A model generated the notes under the pieces. That model saw nothing but the letters and a program-made list of their open reading frames with translations, had not been told where the DNA came from and did no database searches. DNA of 36,413 nucleotides from Lachnospiraceae bacterium. Its GTDB lineage: Bacteria; Bacillota; Clostridia; Lachnospirales; Lachnospiraceae. Made by a program: the position numbers and the translations under genes. Below, piece by piece: positions 16,347-24,919 of this stretch. Numbering within the stretch: the stretch's first letter is position 1; each line of letters starts with the position of its first letter. The stretch lies in assembly GCA_017619295.1 (NCBI GenBank), contig JAFZSQ010000009.1:1-36413 (forward strand), in the 5' to 3' direction.

Positions 16347-17288
16347 ATGAAGTACATTAAAGATTTCCATGACGGAGACAGAATAGGAGACATCTATCTT
16401 TGCAAGCATAAGCAGTCCGCAGTAACCAAAACCGGAAAGCCTTATGACAACGTAATCTTGCAGGATAAGACCGGTGCAATCGACGCCAAGATCTGGGAGC
16501 CCAACAGTGCAGGAATTGAAGATTTCGATGCCCTTGATTATGTAGATATTACCGGAGATGTATCTGTTTTTAACGGAGCGTTGCAGGTTAGCATTAAAAG
16601 AGTCAGAAAGTGCCGTGAAGGCGAGTATGACCCCAGGGAGTATCTTCCTGTGAGCCAGTATCCCATAGATGAAATGTACACTCAGCTTTTGGCTCTTGTG
16701 GATTCCATAGAGAATGAGTACCTTAAGAAACTCCTTAATATGTTCTTCAGAGAGGACGAAGATTTTATCAAGAAATTCAAGAATTCATCAGCAGCCAAGT
16801 CTGTTCATCACGGATTCGTTGGTGGACTTCTGGAACATACATTAAGCGTAACCAAGCTTTGCAACTACTACTGTAAGCACTATCCAATCCTTGAAAGAGA
16901 CTTGCTTCTCTCGGCTGCAATGCTTCATGACATTGCAAAAACAAAAGAGCTCTCTGCTTTTCCCGTAAATGATTATACCGAGGAGGGCAACTTCCTTGGA
17001 CACATAGTTATGGGCGTAGAAATGGTAGGAGAGAAGATCAGACAGATTGATGGTTTCCCCACTCTTCTTGAGTCTGAGATTAAACACTGTATAGTGGCAC
17101 ATCACGGTGAGTATGAGTACGGTTCACCCAAGAAACCTGCAATCATTGAAGCTGTAGCCCTTAACTACGCGGATGATATCGATGCCAAGATGGAAACCTT
17201 TAAGGAGATGCTTGAGGGAACAACCGAAACAGGCTGGCTCGGCTTCAACAGATTATTTGATTCCAATGTAAGAGGAACAGTCATTTAG
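16347..17288 (+). CDS. yhaM: YhaM-like 3'-5' exoribonuclease (OB fold plus HD domain)
   Basis: A 313-residue protein with an N-terminal OB-fold nucleic-acid-binding domain (about 15-95, GKPYDNVILQDKTGAIDAKIW) and an HD phosphohydrolase domain (about 150-290): LLEHTLSV, AAMLHDIAKTKE, HIVMG and AHHGEYEYGSP supply the metal ligands. This is the architecture and length of YhaM, which degrades RNA and single-stranded DNA from the 3' end. GAGG lies before the ATG. It lies 21 bases after the response regulator and ten before rlmD. Confidence 0.93.
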   Translation: MKYIKDFHDGDRIGDIYLCKHKQSAVTKTGKPYDNVILQDKTGAIDAKIWEPNSAGIEDFDALDYVDITGDVSVFNGALQVSIKRVRKCREGEYDPREYLPVSQYPIDEMYTQLLALVDSIENEYLKKLLNMFFREDEDFIKKFKNSSAAKSVHHGFVGGLLEHTLSVTKLCNYYCKHYPILERDLLLSAAMLHDIAKTKELSAFPVNDYTEEGNFLGHIVMGVEMVGEKIRQIDGFPTLLESEIKHCIVAHHGEYEYGSPKKPAIIEAVALNYADDIDAKMETFKEMLEGTTETGWLGFNRLFDSNVRGTVI

Positions 17289-17297
17289 GTAGAATAA

Positions 17298-18728
17298 ATG
17301 GAATATAAAAAGAACGACCTGGCGGAAGTCACCATTACCGATATAGGCAATGACGGAGAGGGAATCGGCAAGATTGACGGATACACTCTCTTTATTAAAG
17401 ATGCGGTAATAGGCGATACGGTATCTGCCAAGATAATGAAAGCAAAAAAGAATTATGCCTATGCACACTTGGAGAAGGTTTTGAAACCTTCTCCTTTTCG
17501 TGTTGATGCACCCTGCCCTGTGGCAAGACAGTGCGGTGGATGCCAGATACAGAACCTTTCATATGAAAAGCAGCTTGAGTATAAGTATGACAAGGTTAAG
17601 AACGATTTACTGAGAATCGGTGGCTTTTCACAGGAAGAAGTGGCAGCAGTCATGGAACCCATTGTTGGTATGGATGAGCCCTTCAGATACAGAAACAAGG
17701 CTCAGTTTCCTGTGGGATGTGACAGAGAAGGAAAACTGATTTCAGGCTTTTACGCAGGAAGGACCCACAGCATCATTCCTGTGGAGGACTGTCTTCTTGG
17801 TGTTAAGGAGAATAAGGAAATCCTTGAAGCCGTGCTTTCCTATATGAGGGAGTGCAAGGTCTCGTCCTATGATGAGGTTACCGGTAAGGGCATCGTAAGA
17901 CATGTGCTAATCAGAAAAGGCTTCACATCTGAAGAGCTGATGGTTTGCCTTGTCATTAACGCTGATAAGCTGCCTCGTCAGGAAGTACTTACAGAAAAGC
18001 TTCAAAACATAAAGAACATGGTAAGTGTTTCTGTGAATATCAATAAAGAGAAAACCAACGTGATTCTTGGCAAAAAAACAGAGACAATTTGTGGATCCGA
18101 CACTATTGAGGATACTCTTTGGGAAGTGGATCCTTCGACGTTTAATAAGACAGATAAGGGAGTAACATACAGCATTTCTCCCAAGTCTTTTTATCAGGTT
18201 AACCCGGTTCAGACACAGAAATTGTATTCCCTTGCCTTATCCTACGCGGGGCTTACCGGTAAGGAATCGGTTTGGGATTTATACTGCGGAATCGGTACCA
18301 TTTCACTTTTCATGGCACCCCATGCCAAGAAGGTTTACGGAGTTGAGATAGTGCCTGAAGCAATAGCAGACGCCAAGAAGAATGCCAAGAAAAACGGTTT
18401 TGACAACGCCGAATTCTTTGTGGGCAAAGCGGAAGAGGTGCTGCCCAAATTCTACGAGAATTCCGCAGATGAGGATATGACTCACCCCGACGTTATCGTA
18501 GTGGATCCTCCCAGAAAAGGCTGCGATGAAGTATGTCTTAACACCATGCTTCAGATGAAGCCTGAGCGAATCGTCTACGTAAGCTGCGACCCTGCAACCC
18601 TTGCCAGAGACCTTCGCATCCTCGTGGACGGAGGCTACACACTTTCCAAAGTCCGTCCCGTGGACCAGTTCCCCCATACGGTCCATGTTGAAACTGTGGT
18701 ACTTGCAGAAAAGATTGGACAAAACTAA
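17298..18728 (+). CDS. rlmD: 23S rRNA (uracil-C5)-methyltransferase, RlmD/RumA family
   Basis: A 476-residue protein. An N-terminal TRAM domain (about 1-60) is followed by the [4Fe-4S] cysteines C73, C79 and C82 (PCPVARQCGGCQ) and C165 (VEDCLLG). The SAM-dependent methyltransferase domain has VWDLYCGIGTISLFM, the conserved VVDPPRKGCD, and the catalytic cysteine motif YVSCDPATLARDL. It methylates U1939-type positions of 23S rRNA; RlmD and RlmCD-type specificity cannot be separated from sequence alone. No obvious terminator follows. Confidence 0.95.
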   Translation: MEYKKNDLAEVTITDIGNDGEGIGKIDGYTLFIKDAVIGDTVSAKIMKAKKNYAYAHLEKVLKPSPFRVDAPCPVARQCGGCQIQNLSYEKQLEYKYDKVKNDLLRIGGFSQEEVAAVMEPIVGMDEPFRYRNKAQFPVGCDREGKLISGFYAGRTHSIIPVEDCLLGVKENKEILEAVLSYMRECKVSSYDEVTGKGIVRHVLIRKGFTSEELMVCLVINADKLPRQEVLTEKLQNIKNMVSVSVNINKEKTNVILGKKTETICGSDTIEDTLWEVDPSTFNKTDKGVTYSISPKSFYQVNPVQTQKLYSLALSYAGLTGKESVWDLYCGIGTISLFMAPHAKKVYGVEIVPEAIADAKKNAKKNGFDNAEFFVGKAEEVLPKFYENSADEDMTHPDVIVVDPPRKGCDEVCLNTMLQMKPERIVYVSCDPATLARDLRILVDGGYTLSKVRPVDQFPHTVHVETVVLAEKIGQN

Positions 18729-18792
18729 GCAATCTAAGACAGGATTGTATTCAGATACAGCCTTAAAATCTAAGTGAAAGGAGGGATACCAA

Positions 18793-19641
18793 ATGGATTG
18801 GGTAAGGACAATTAACGGTGCAATAGAATACATTGAAGGGAACCTTACAGAAGATATAACTCTTGCGGATATATCTAAAGCTGTGAACCTTTCGGCATTC
18901 CATTTTCAGCGTGCGTTCACATTGCTGACCGGATTGTCTCCTGCGGAATATCTGCGAAAAAGGAGATTGTCCCAGGCAGGATCGGAGTTAGCCAAGGGAG
19001 ATGGAAAGGTTATCGATATTGCATTCAAATATTGTTACGATTCACCTGAAAGCTTCACCAAAGCCTTCACAAGATTTCATGGTGTTTCGCCTGCACAGGC
19101 CAAAAAAGGAGAGCCTATCCGATTCATGAGCAGGTATACCGTCCAAATCACAATAGATGGAGGTAGTATCATGGAATACAATATTGAGAAATGGGAAGAG
19201 ATGGATCTTCTCGTACATGCGAAGGATTTTAATGCCGAAACATGTGTGGCGGAAATCCCCAAGTTCTGGGAAGAATACTTTTCGAATGAGGAGTATAGAA
19301 AGATTCCCGGATATCTGGGCGTATGCGCTCAGGGGAAGACCGGAGGCAGTGAGTTCAAATACGGCATAGGCTGCAAAGCTGCCGATATCGATGGCATACC
19401 GAAGGGATTTGAGATTATTCACATTCCGGAATATGACTGGGCGGTATTCAAATGTGTAGGACCAACCCCCAAAGCAGTACAGGATATGTGGGAGCGTATA
19501 TACAAAGAATGGCTTCCTGTGTCCGACTATGAGTTGATTCCCGACGTAGATATAGAGAATTATCTTCCGGGCGATCCTTCATCACGTGACTATGTGAGCG
19601 AGATCTGTTTTCCTGTTAAGAAAAAAGCGTCAGCAGAGTAA
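18793..19641 (+). CDS. AraC-family regulator with GyrI-like effector domain
   Basis: A 282-residue protein. Residues 1-105 hold the two AraC HTH motifs (TLADISKAVNLSAFHFQRAF and YCYDSPESFTKAFTRFHGVSPAQ). Residues about 120-277 match the GyrI-like/SoxR-type small-molecule binding fold (FEIIHIPEYDWAVFKCVGPTP). Members are often drug-responsive activators (Rob/BmrR-like). GGAGG lies upstream of the ATG. The likely target is the adjacent gene 18 bases downstream. Confidence 0.93.
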   Translation: MDWVRTINGAIEYIEGNLTEDITLADISKAVNLSAFHFQRAFTLLTGLSPAEYLRKRRLSQAGSELAKGDGKVIDIAFKYCYDSPESFTKAFTRFHGVSPAQAKKGEPIRFMSRYTVQITIDGGSIMEYNIEKWEEMDLLVHAKDFNAETCVAEIPKFWEEYFSNEEYRKIPGYLGVCAQGKTGGSEFKYGIGCKAADIDGIPKGFEIIHIPEYDWAVFKCVGPTPKAVQDMWERIYKEWLPVSDYELIPDVDIENYLPGDPSSRDYVSEICFPVKKKASAE

Positions 19642-19659
19642 ACGGGGAGGGTGAGAAGT

Positions 19660-20532
19660 ATGAATCAAACCGTTTTGGATTGGCTTTTGGAAGAAAAAAA
19701 TCCTGAGGTAAGACTCAGAACCCTTAAGGAGTTTGAACAATATCCGGACAATGATGAAAGAGTTATCGCATGCAAAAAGGAACTGCTTGCCGGCAAAGTA
19801 TACGAACGAGGTCTTAAAAAGTTAAAGAAAGACAAGCCCTGGGACAAGTATGATGCGATTATGGCTTTTGCAGAATGGGGACTGACAAGAGAAGACATCG
19901 GAGCCGATATCGACAGCGAGGTCTTCGCATTGATTGAAAGCACAGGTTTCAAAATGCTGTGCGGCGAGCCGCTTCTTCTTAGAAATCTGGTTAAGCTTGG
20001 ATATTATTCAGAGATTGTCGTAAAGAATGAGATTGATTCTGTCCTTAAACTCATCAAGGAAGATGGTGGCTTTGGGTGCATCAGCACCAACAAAAAGATT
20101 AATGATCCCAGAAAGCCCCATAAGAGCTGTGCACGACTGACAGTGGAATATTTATTGCTGGTTGCTGAGTTGCATTTACGGGGATACAATACGGAGTGCA
20201 AAGATGCACTGGTGCATTATTTCACCAAACGTAACATTTTCTACAGAACAGACGATATGAAAACGCCAATGGTGGACGTGATGCTTGGAACATTCTATCC
20301 GCCTGATCCGATCAAGATCGGGGCGCACCAGATTGTTTACGCTCTTCGCGTTTTGGGGTGTGAGCCTAAATCGGAGGCCATGCAAGCCGGCATAAAAGTA
20401 CTTAATCAGCACATGCTGGAGAACGGAAGATATGTGCTGACAGCGTCCAAAAGCGTACCGGCGTTCAAAGCAGGGAACGTCGGCGAAGAGAATAAATGGG
20501 TAACGCTTTACGCCGTTATGGCGCAGAAATAA
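19660..20532 (+). CDS. Prenyltransferase/terpenoid-cyclase-like alpha-toroid protein, function unknown
   Basis: About 290 residues, almost entirely helical, with repeating pairs of helices reminiscent of the squalene-cyclase/prenyltransferase alpha-alpha toroid (KEDGGFGCIST, and HQIVYALRVLG later in the protein). No complete catalytic DxDD-type motif is seen, so enzyme activity is uncertain. The ATG at 19660 is chosen because GGGGAGG lies nine bases upstream; a GTG at 19651 would abut that site. It is cotranscribed with the AraC/GyrI regulator and ends before a strong terminator. Confidence 0.78.
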   Translation: MNQTVLDWLLEEKNPEVRLRTLKEFEQYPDNDERVIACKKELLAGKVYERGLKKLKKDKPWDKYDAIMAFAEWGLTREDIGADIDSEVFALIESTGFKMLCGEPLLLRNLVKLGYYSEIVVKNEIDSVLKLIKEDGGFGCISTNKKINDPRKPHKSCARLTVEYLLLVAELHLRGYNTECKDALVHYFTKRNIFYRTDDMKTPMVDVMLGTFYPPDPIKIGAHQIVYALRVLGCEPKSEAMQAGIKVLNQHMLENGRYVLTASKSVPAFKAGNVGEENKWVTLYAVMAQK

Positions 20533-20570
20533 ATAACAACCGGCAGCTATTCATGAAGGACATACAATTA

Positions 20571-20602
20571 GGACAGGCTGATAAAAATGCCTGTCCTTTT
20601 TA
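20571..20602 (+). terminator. Intrinsic terminator after the AraC unit
   Basis: The perfect eight-base stem GGACAGGC / GCCTGTCC has a ten-base loop and is followed by TTTTT. It separates the AraC pair from the downstream APH-like gene. Confidence 0.92.
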
Positions 20603-20676
20603 ATAGTAAAAAATAGGTGCAGAAAATAAGAGAGAAAAGGTGTAAAATACGTAATAATATAGTAGGAGGGTATAAG

Positions 20677-21651
20677 ATGGCTAACAGTAAAACAAAATAT
20701 GAAGCTACGCAAGAAGAGATTAAGGAGTTATTTGCTTTCCATAAGGTTGGAAATGTTATGGGAATAGCACCCCTTGGAGAGGGTGAGTTTAATGCAGCAT
20801 ATAAGGTTACCTGTGATAACGGAAACAACTATGTGCTAAAAATTGCACCGCCTGAGGGTTCATGTGTCCTGACTTATGAGAAGAACATGATGGAGTCAGA
20901 AGTTTTTTGGTATGAGAAAATGCATGAGAATACGGATATTCTTTGCCCTGAAGTATATGTATCGGATTTCTCGAAGAGCATTGTAAAAAGCAACTGTTTT
21001 ATTATGCAGATGATGGAAGGAGAGCCTCTGTGGGCTGTGGGCTTCTCGGATAAGGAATATGAGAATGCTCAGAAGCAAAAAATCGGTATGCTTACCAAGA
21101 TTCACAGAATTAAAAATGACAAGTTTGGCTATAGGCAATCCGGGCTTCATGATACATGGTATGAGGCGTTAAAAGCAATGGCGGGGAATTTGGTTTCTGA
21201 CTGCAAAGCCTTAGGATATGAAACTAAAGATGGGGAGAAATTTATATCATATATTGATAAACATGCGGAAATACTTAAGAAGGTTCCCTGCCGCATGGTT
21301 AACTTTGACCTGTGGGACAGCAATGTTCTTTATAAGGATGGCAAAATCTGCTGGATCGACCCTGAACGCGGTTTCTGGGGAGACCCGGTGGCAGACTTTA
21401 TAACCCTAGGTGCAGGGCAGAAGACACCGCTTTCGTCCAAGCAAAAAGAACTGGAAATCTATAATGAAACAGCTGATGAGAAGATAGTTCTTACAAAAGA
21501 GACCGAAATACGATATGAACTTGCGGTATGCCTGCTTGCGTTAATTGAAGAGGTCGAAAAATATGTCAGATATGAGCCTGATGAGCCTAACTACATCAGA
21601 AACACCGCTGACGCGAGAGAAATGTACGACATGGCCTTTGGTATGCTATAA
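20677..21651 (+). CDS. Aminoglycoside-phosphotransferase-fold (APH) kinase
   Basis: A 324-residue protein with a kinase-like fold: glycine-rich turn LGEGEFNAAYKV (33-44), ATP lysine in VLKIAP, catalytic loop NFDLWDSN (209-216; D211 and N216, with the usual first His replaced by Asn) and metal-binding D228 in WIDPERGFWGDP. The substrate is unknown; many such genes in Clostridia are not resistance genes. The ATG at 20677 is chosen because AGGAGGG lies six bases upstream. Confidence 0.88.
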   Translation: MANSKTKYEATQEEIKELFAFHKVGNVMGIAPLGEGEFNAAYKVTCDNGNNYVLKIAPPEGSCVLTYEKNMMESEVFWYEKMHENTDILCPEVYVSDFSKSIVKSNCFIMQMMEGEPLWAVGFSDKEYENAQKQKIGMLTKIHRIKNDKFGYRQSGLHDTWYEALKAMAGNLVSDCKALGYETKDGEKFISYIDKHAEILKKVPCRMVNFDLWDSNVLYKDGKICWIDPERGFWGDPVADFITLGAGQKTPLSSKQKELEIYNETADEKIVLTKETEIRYELAVCLLALIEEVEKYVRYEPDEPNYIRNTADAREMYDMAFGML

Positions 21652-21685
21652 TTACAACATGTGTCGTAGAAAGGAATGAAGGTAA

Positions 21686-22588
21686 ATGTATTATACAAAT
21701 GTACTTGACTTAATCGGAAACACCCCATTAATCAGTCTGGAAGCAACAACAGGGCTTCAGCTTTTTGCCAAGGCAGAGTTTTTGAATCCCGGCGGAAGCA
21801 TTAAAGATCGAATTGCTTTAAATATGATAGAAGAGGCAGAGAAGGATGGAAGACTGAAACCCGGTATGACCATCATTGAGCCTACCTCCGGAAATACTGG
21901 TATCGGACTTGCTCTTTGTGGTGTCAGAAAAGGCTATCACGTTATAATCGTTATGCCTGAGAACATGAGCGAAGAGAGAAAGAAGATTATTAAGGCCCTG
22001 GGAGCTGAGCTGGTTTTGACAGACCCCAAGCTTAGTATCGGAGGCTCCGTAGATAAGGCTATGGAAATTGCTGCCGGCTCTGATAAGTATTTTGTTCCTC
22101 AGCAGTTCCAGAATCCTGCCAACCCGCAGATGCACTATAAGACAACAGCAGTTGAACTTGTGGAGCAGCTAGGAAAAGTACCGGATGTTTATGTATCCGG
22201 AATCGGAAGTGGCGGAACCCTTCAGGGAGTAGCCCAGTATTTGCTTGAGAAGAATCCCAACTGTAAAATCGTTGCTGTTGAGCCTAAGAATGTATCAGCC
22301 CTTCTTGGCGACGAGCCGGGACTTCACCAGATTCAGGGAATCGGTGATGGCTTCATTCCGGATATTCTTGATACATCCATAATCACAGACATTGTGGAAG
22401 TTACAGATGATGATGCCATAAATACCGCAAGGGAGTTAGCTAAGGTTCAGGGACTTCTGGTAGGTACTTCTTCCGGAGCCAACGTGTGGGCAGCCAAGCA
22501 GATGGCTGAGAAGTACGGCAAAGATAAAGTGATTGCCACCGTTCTCGCCGATCGTGCCGAGAGATATTTCAGTACAGCATTAATTTAA
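21686..22588 (+). CDS. cysK: Cysteine synthase (O-acetylserine sulfhydrylase)
   Basis: A 300-residue fold-type II PLP enzyme that makes cysteine from O-acetylserine and sulfide. Motifs: LIGNTPL, the PLP lysine K40 in NPGGSIKDR, the PTSGNTGIGLA substrate loop, GIGSGGTLQG phosphate loop, the HQIQGIGDGFIP segment and VGTSSGAN near the end. Length is normal. It sits between two APH-like genes with short gaps, with no other sulfur gene in the window. Confidence 0.95.
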   Translation: MYYTNVLDLIGNTPLISLEATTGLQLFAKAEFLNPGGSIKDRIALNMIEEAEKDGRLKPGMTIIEPTSGNTGIGLALCGVRKGYHVIIVMPENMSEERKKIIKALGAELVLTDPKLSIGGSVDKAMEIAAGSDKYFVPQQFQNPANPQMHYKTTAVELVEQLGKVPDVYVSGIGSGGTLQGVAQYLLEKNPNCKIVAVEPKNVSALLGDEPGLHQIQGIGDGFIPDILDTSIITDIVEVTDDDAINTARELAKVQGLLVGTSSGANVWAAKQMAEKYGKDKVIATVLADRAERYFSTALI

Positions 22589-22597
22589 CCTTGAGTT

Positions 22598-23305
22598 ATG
22601 AATACAAATATATTTGACGGAACGCAAAAACTAATCGGTAAGGGAGCTCAGGCGGATGTGGTTTTGTATCAGGGATATGCATACAAAATCTATAGACCTG
22701 CTTACCCGACCGAATGGATTGCCTTTGAGAAAAGCCAGCAAAACGAAGTTAATAAAGCGGGTCTAAGCCCTGTCAGATATTATGACACCGAGGATGACCA
22801 CATTGTGAAAATGGATTACGTTGAAGGTGAGACTCTTGAAAACAGAGCAAACAGAGGTGATCCGACCTGCCTGGAAATACTGTCAAAGGCTTTTTGCTTT
22901 GTTCATTCAAAGGATGCATCGCATATTAATATGCCGCGTTTATCCGACACTGCAGGCATGGCTCTTACTGACTCGGAAAAAGCCATAGCCCTCCCAATTG
23001 TCGAAAGACTTCAAAACAAACTTAAGCCTTGCGTTTGCCACTTGGACATGCACTTCCTTAACATAATGACGCAGGAAGGCAATGACGAGTATACAATAAT
23101 CGATTGGATTAATGCGAGGATTGCCCCGGCAGTTTTTGACTATGCAAGAACTTATACTGTTTTTGATGAATTCTCCAAAGAAGCATTGGAAGCGTATAAA
23201 GCCATAGTTCTCCCTAAGATGTGGGAATCGGGAATCTCTGAGGAGGATTTCCATGACGCCGTAAAGGTAAGCAAGATAATAAGAGATGGAGAGAAAAGAC
23301 AATGA
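22598..23305 (+). CDS. Small APH-fold kinase-like protein
   Basis: A 235-residue kinase-like protein, shorter than usual: glycine-rich IGKGAQADVVLY, ATP lysine in AYKIYR (K30), catalytic loop CHLDMHFLN (D150, N155) and metal-binding D169 (IIDWINARIAPAVFDYART). All catalytic residues are present. The substrate is unknown. It begins nine bases after cysK without a clear ribosome binding site, suggesting coupling. Its stop lies within the stem of the following terminator. Confidence 0.85.
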   Translation: MNTNIFDGTQKLIGKGAQADVVLYQGYAYKIYRPAYPTEWIAFEKSQQNEVNKAGLSPVRYYDTEDDHIVKMDYVEGETLENRANRGDPTCLEILSKAFCFVHSKDASHINMPRLSDTAGMALTDSEKAIALPIVERLQNKLKPCVCHLDMHFLNIMTQEGNDEYTIIDWINARIAPAVFDYARTYTVFDEFSKEALEAYKAIVLPKMWESGISEEDFHDAVKVSKIIRDGEKRQ

Positions 23306-23330
23306 CTCAGCCTACTTGGCTGAGTCTTTT
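23304..23330 (+). terminator. Intrinsic terminator between converging genes
   Basis: The perfect nine-base stem GACTCAGCC / GGCTGAGTC has loop TACTT and is followed by TTTT. It overlaps the stop codons of the APH-like gene and the converging DinB-like gene and probably serves both. Confidence 0.85.
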
Positions 23331-23842
23331 GCTTTTCTGTATCTTCCGAAGAATATTCCGTCATCAACATAGCTGGATGTCTCTGATACCCACATAGGAA
23401 ACTGTCCTGTGGAAAGAGCTGTCTGTCCATTCAGCATACCCGTGTGAAACGACAGATGCCTGAACTGCCTTAAAACCAACTCCATTCTTGTGTAAGGACA
23501 TTTCTCGGGTTTTTCGTAAAGCATATCATCCGTAAGGCTATCCAGATATTTCAAAGTCTTATCTTCTATTTTATCCAGATAACTCAAAAGCTGCTCATCT
23601 GTAAGAACCACCGAGGTGGGATTGTCCGGATTATCCATCCCCTCTTCATGAAATTCAGGTTCCTCGTAAACAAACGGGTTGAAAAACCATTTATCTGCAG
23701 AGTGAAGAGCATGATAAGCCCATCTCCAGCAGGGAGCTCCGCAGCAAAGAGCGTCTCTGTCATATGTTTGGAGAGAAGTTTTGATGTTTAGAAAATTAGG
23801 AACAACTACTTCTTTTATTATCATACATAGCTGGTTATTCAT
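23312..23842 (-). CDS. DinB-superfamily protein
   Basis: A 176-residue four-helix-bundle protein. Family signs are the N-terminal helix histidine in WAYHALHSADKWF and the C-terminal RHLSFHTGMLNGQ motif, which supply metal ligands in DinB/YfiT proteins; some relatives are thiol-dependent transferases. The ATG at 23842 is chosen because CAGGAGG precedes it by five bases. It is the only minus-strand gene after 9754 and is divergent from a LysR regulator, which probably controls it. Confidence 0.85.
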   Translation of the reverse strand: MNNQLCMIIKEVVVPNFLNIKTSLQTYDRDALCCGAPCWRWAYHALHSADKWFFNPFVYEEPEFHEEGMDNPDNPTSVVLTDEQLLSYLDKIEDKTLKYLDSLTDDMLYEKPEKCPYTRMELVLRQFRHLSFHTGMLNGQTALSTGQFPMWVSETSSYVDDGIFFGRYRKAKDSAK

Positions 23843-23911
23843 TTTTCCTCCTGTTGCTAATAAGTGATTGTAAGTATACAATAACCTTATCAGTGATATT
23901 AGTAAAATTGA

Positions 23912-23938
23912 AATAATTGAGAATTACATTCAATAATT
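23912..23938. promoter_or_regulatory. Candidate LysR operator between the divergent genes
   Basis: AATAATTGA-N9-TCAATAATT has nine-base arms with one mismatch, lying 21 bases before the lysR-type start and 70 bases from the DinB-like start. Position and symmetry fit a LysR autoregulatory site. No strict T-N11-A core was found. Confidence 0.55.
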
Positions 23939-23958
23939 CCGAATGAGGAGAAGACAAT

Positions 23959-24840
23959 ATGACCATAACACAGATATCAACTTTTATAAAAATAGCGGAA
24001 ATGGGAAACTTCTCATTGGCAGCCAATGCTTTGGGATACGCACAATCTACTGTCACGATGCAGATAAAACAATTGGAAGATGAGCTCGGGGTGGAGTTGT
24101 TCGACAGGCTTGGCAAGTCTGTCAGTTTGACTTCTGCCGGAGAAAGATTATTGATACATGCGGAGAAAATGCTTCAGATTGAACGGGAAATACTGTCTGA
24201 GGTTCCCTCATTGGACGAGGCCTCAGGAGTCATAAAACTGGGTATCTCCGAGTCTTTATGTTATAACCGTCTTCCTGGTATTCTTCTTGAATACAGGAGA
24301 AAATTTCCCAAGGTTGATTTGAGACTGTCCTTGATAACGCATGATGTATTCCCGGACATGTTGAAGAAGGGAACTTTGGATATTGTATATACTCTCAACC
24401 CTTTGATTGAGAGAGATGATTTATTGTTAATCCGCAAGAAACCGGAAACATTGGGTTTTTATGCAGCTTCCAACCATCCTTTGTCGAGAAAGAAAACAGT
24501 TAGCGAAACGGATCTTTCCGGAGTTCCGCTCCTTCTTACTTCACATAACTGCAGTTTTAGGAAGATGTTGCTTGCGGATTTGGAGGCGAATAGTATAACT
24601 CCCAATATTGCATTGGAAACCGGAAGTAAGGAAATACTAAAGCAATTTGCCATGAACGAGTTAGGAGTTGCATTTATGCCCGACATGGTGACAGAGGAAG
24701 AGATTAAATCCGGAGCATTGGTAAGGCTGAACTGGAAGGGTGCTGCCTTTCCAATTTATTCTCAGATTTTCATACATAAAGACAAGCACATGAACAAGGC
24801 GATGCAAGGGTTGATAGATATAATAGCCCAAACTTTTTGA
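23959..24840 (+). CDS. LysR-family transcriptional regulator
   Basis: A 293-residue protein. The N-terminal winged HTH (about 1-60) reads ISTFIKIAEMGNFSLAANAL then QSTVTMQIKQLEDELGVELFDRLGK; the type-2 periplasmic-binding-protein-like effector domain spans about 90-290. GAGGAG precedes the ATG. Divergent from the DinB-like gene across 116 bases holding an inverted repeat, the usual arrangement for a regulator and its target. The effector is unknown. Confidence 0.94.
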   Translation: MTITQISTFIKIAEMGNFSLAANALGYAQSTVTMQIKQLEDELGVELFDRLGKSVSLTSAGERLLIHAEKMLQIEREILSEVPSLDEASGVIKLGISESLCYNRLPGILLEYRRKFPKVDLRLSLITHDVFPDMLKKGTLDIVYTLNPLIERDDLLLIRKKPETLGFYAASNHPLSRKKTVSETDLSGVPLLLTSHNCSFRKMLLADLEANSITPNIALETGSKEILKQFAMNELGVAFMPDMVTEEEIKSGALVRLNWKGAAFPIYSQIFIHKDKHMNKAMQGLIDIIAQTF

Positions 24841-24856
24841 GAAAATAGATAAATGC

Positions 24857-24890
24857 TATAATAAACATGACATACTGATGTCATGTTTAT
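24857..24890 (+). promoter_or_regulatory. Promoter -10 and palindromic operator of the WYL regulator
   Basis: TATAAT (24857-24862) runs into a perfect palindrome with 13-base arms ATAAACATGACAT / ATGTCATGTTTAT and a four-base centre (24861-24890). The operator overlaps the -10 box and start point, fitting autorepression. No U-run follows, so it is not a terminator. Confidence 0.8.
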
Positions 24891-24919
24891 GTTGGTAAGA
24901 TATACGTGGAGTGTGAGGA

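Noticed and set aside
24861-24890. Palindrome after the LysR gene as a terminator.
   Set aside because: It overlaps a TATAAT box and lacks a following U-run on either strand.
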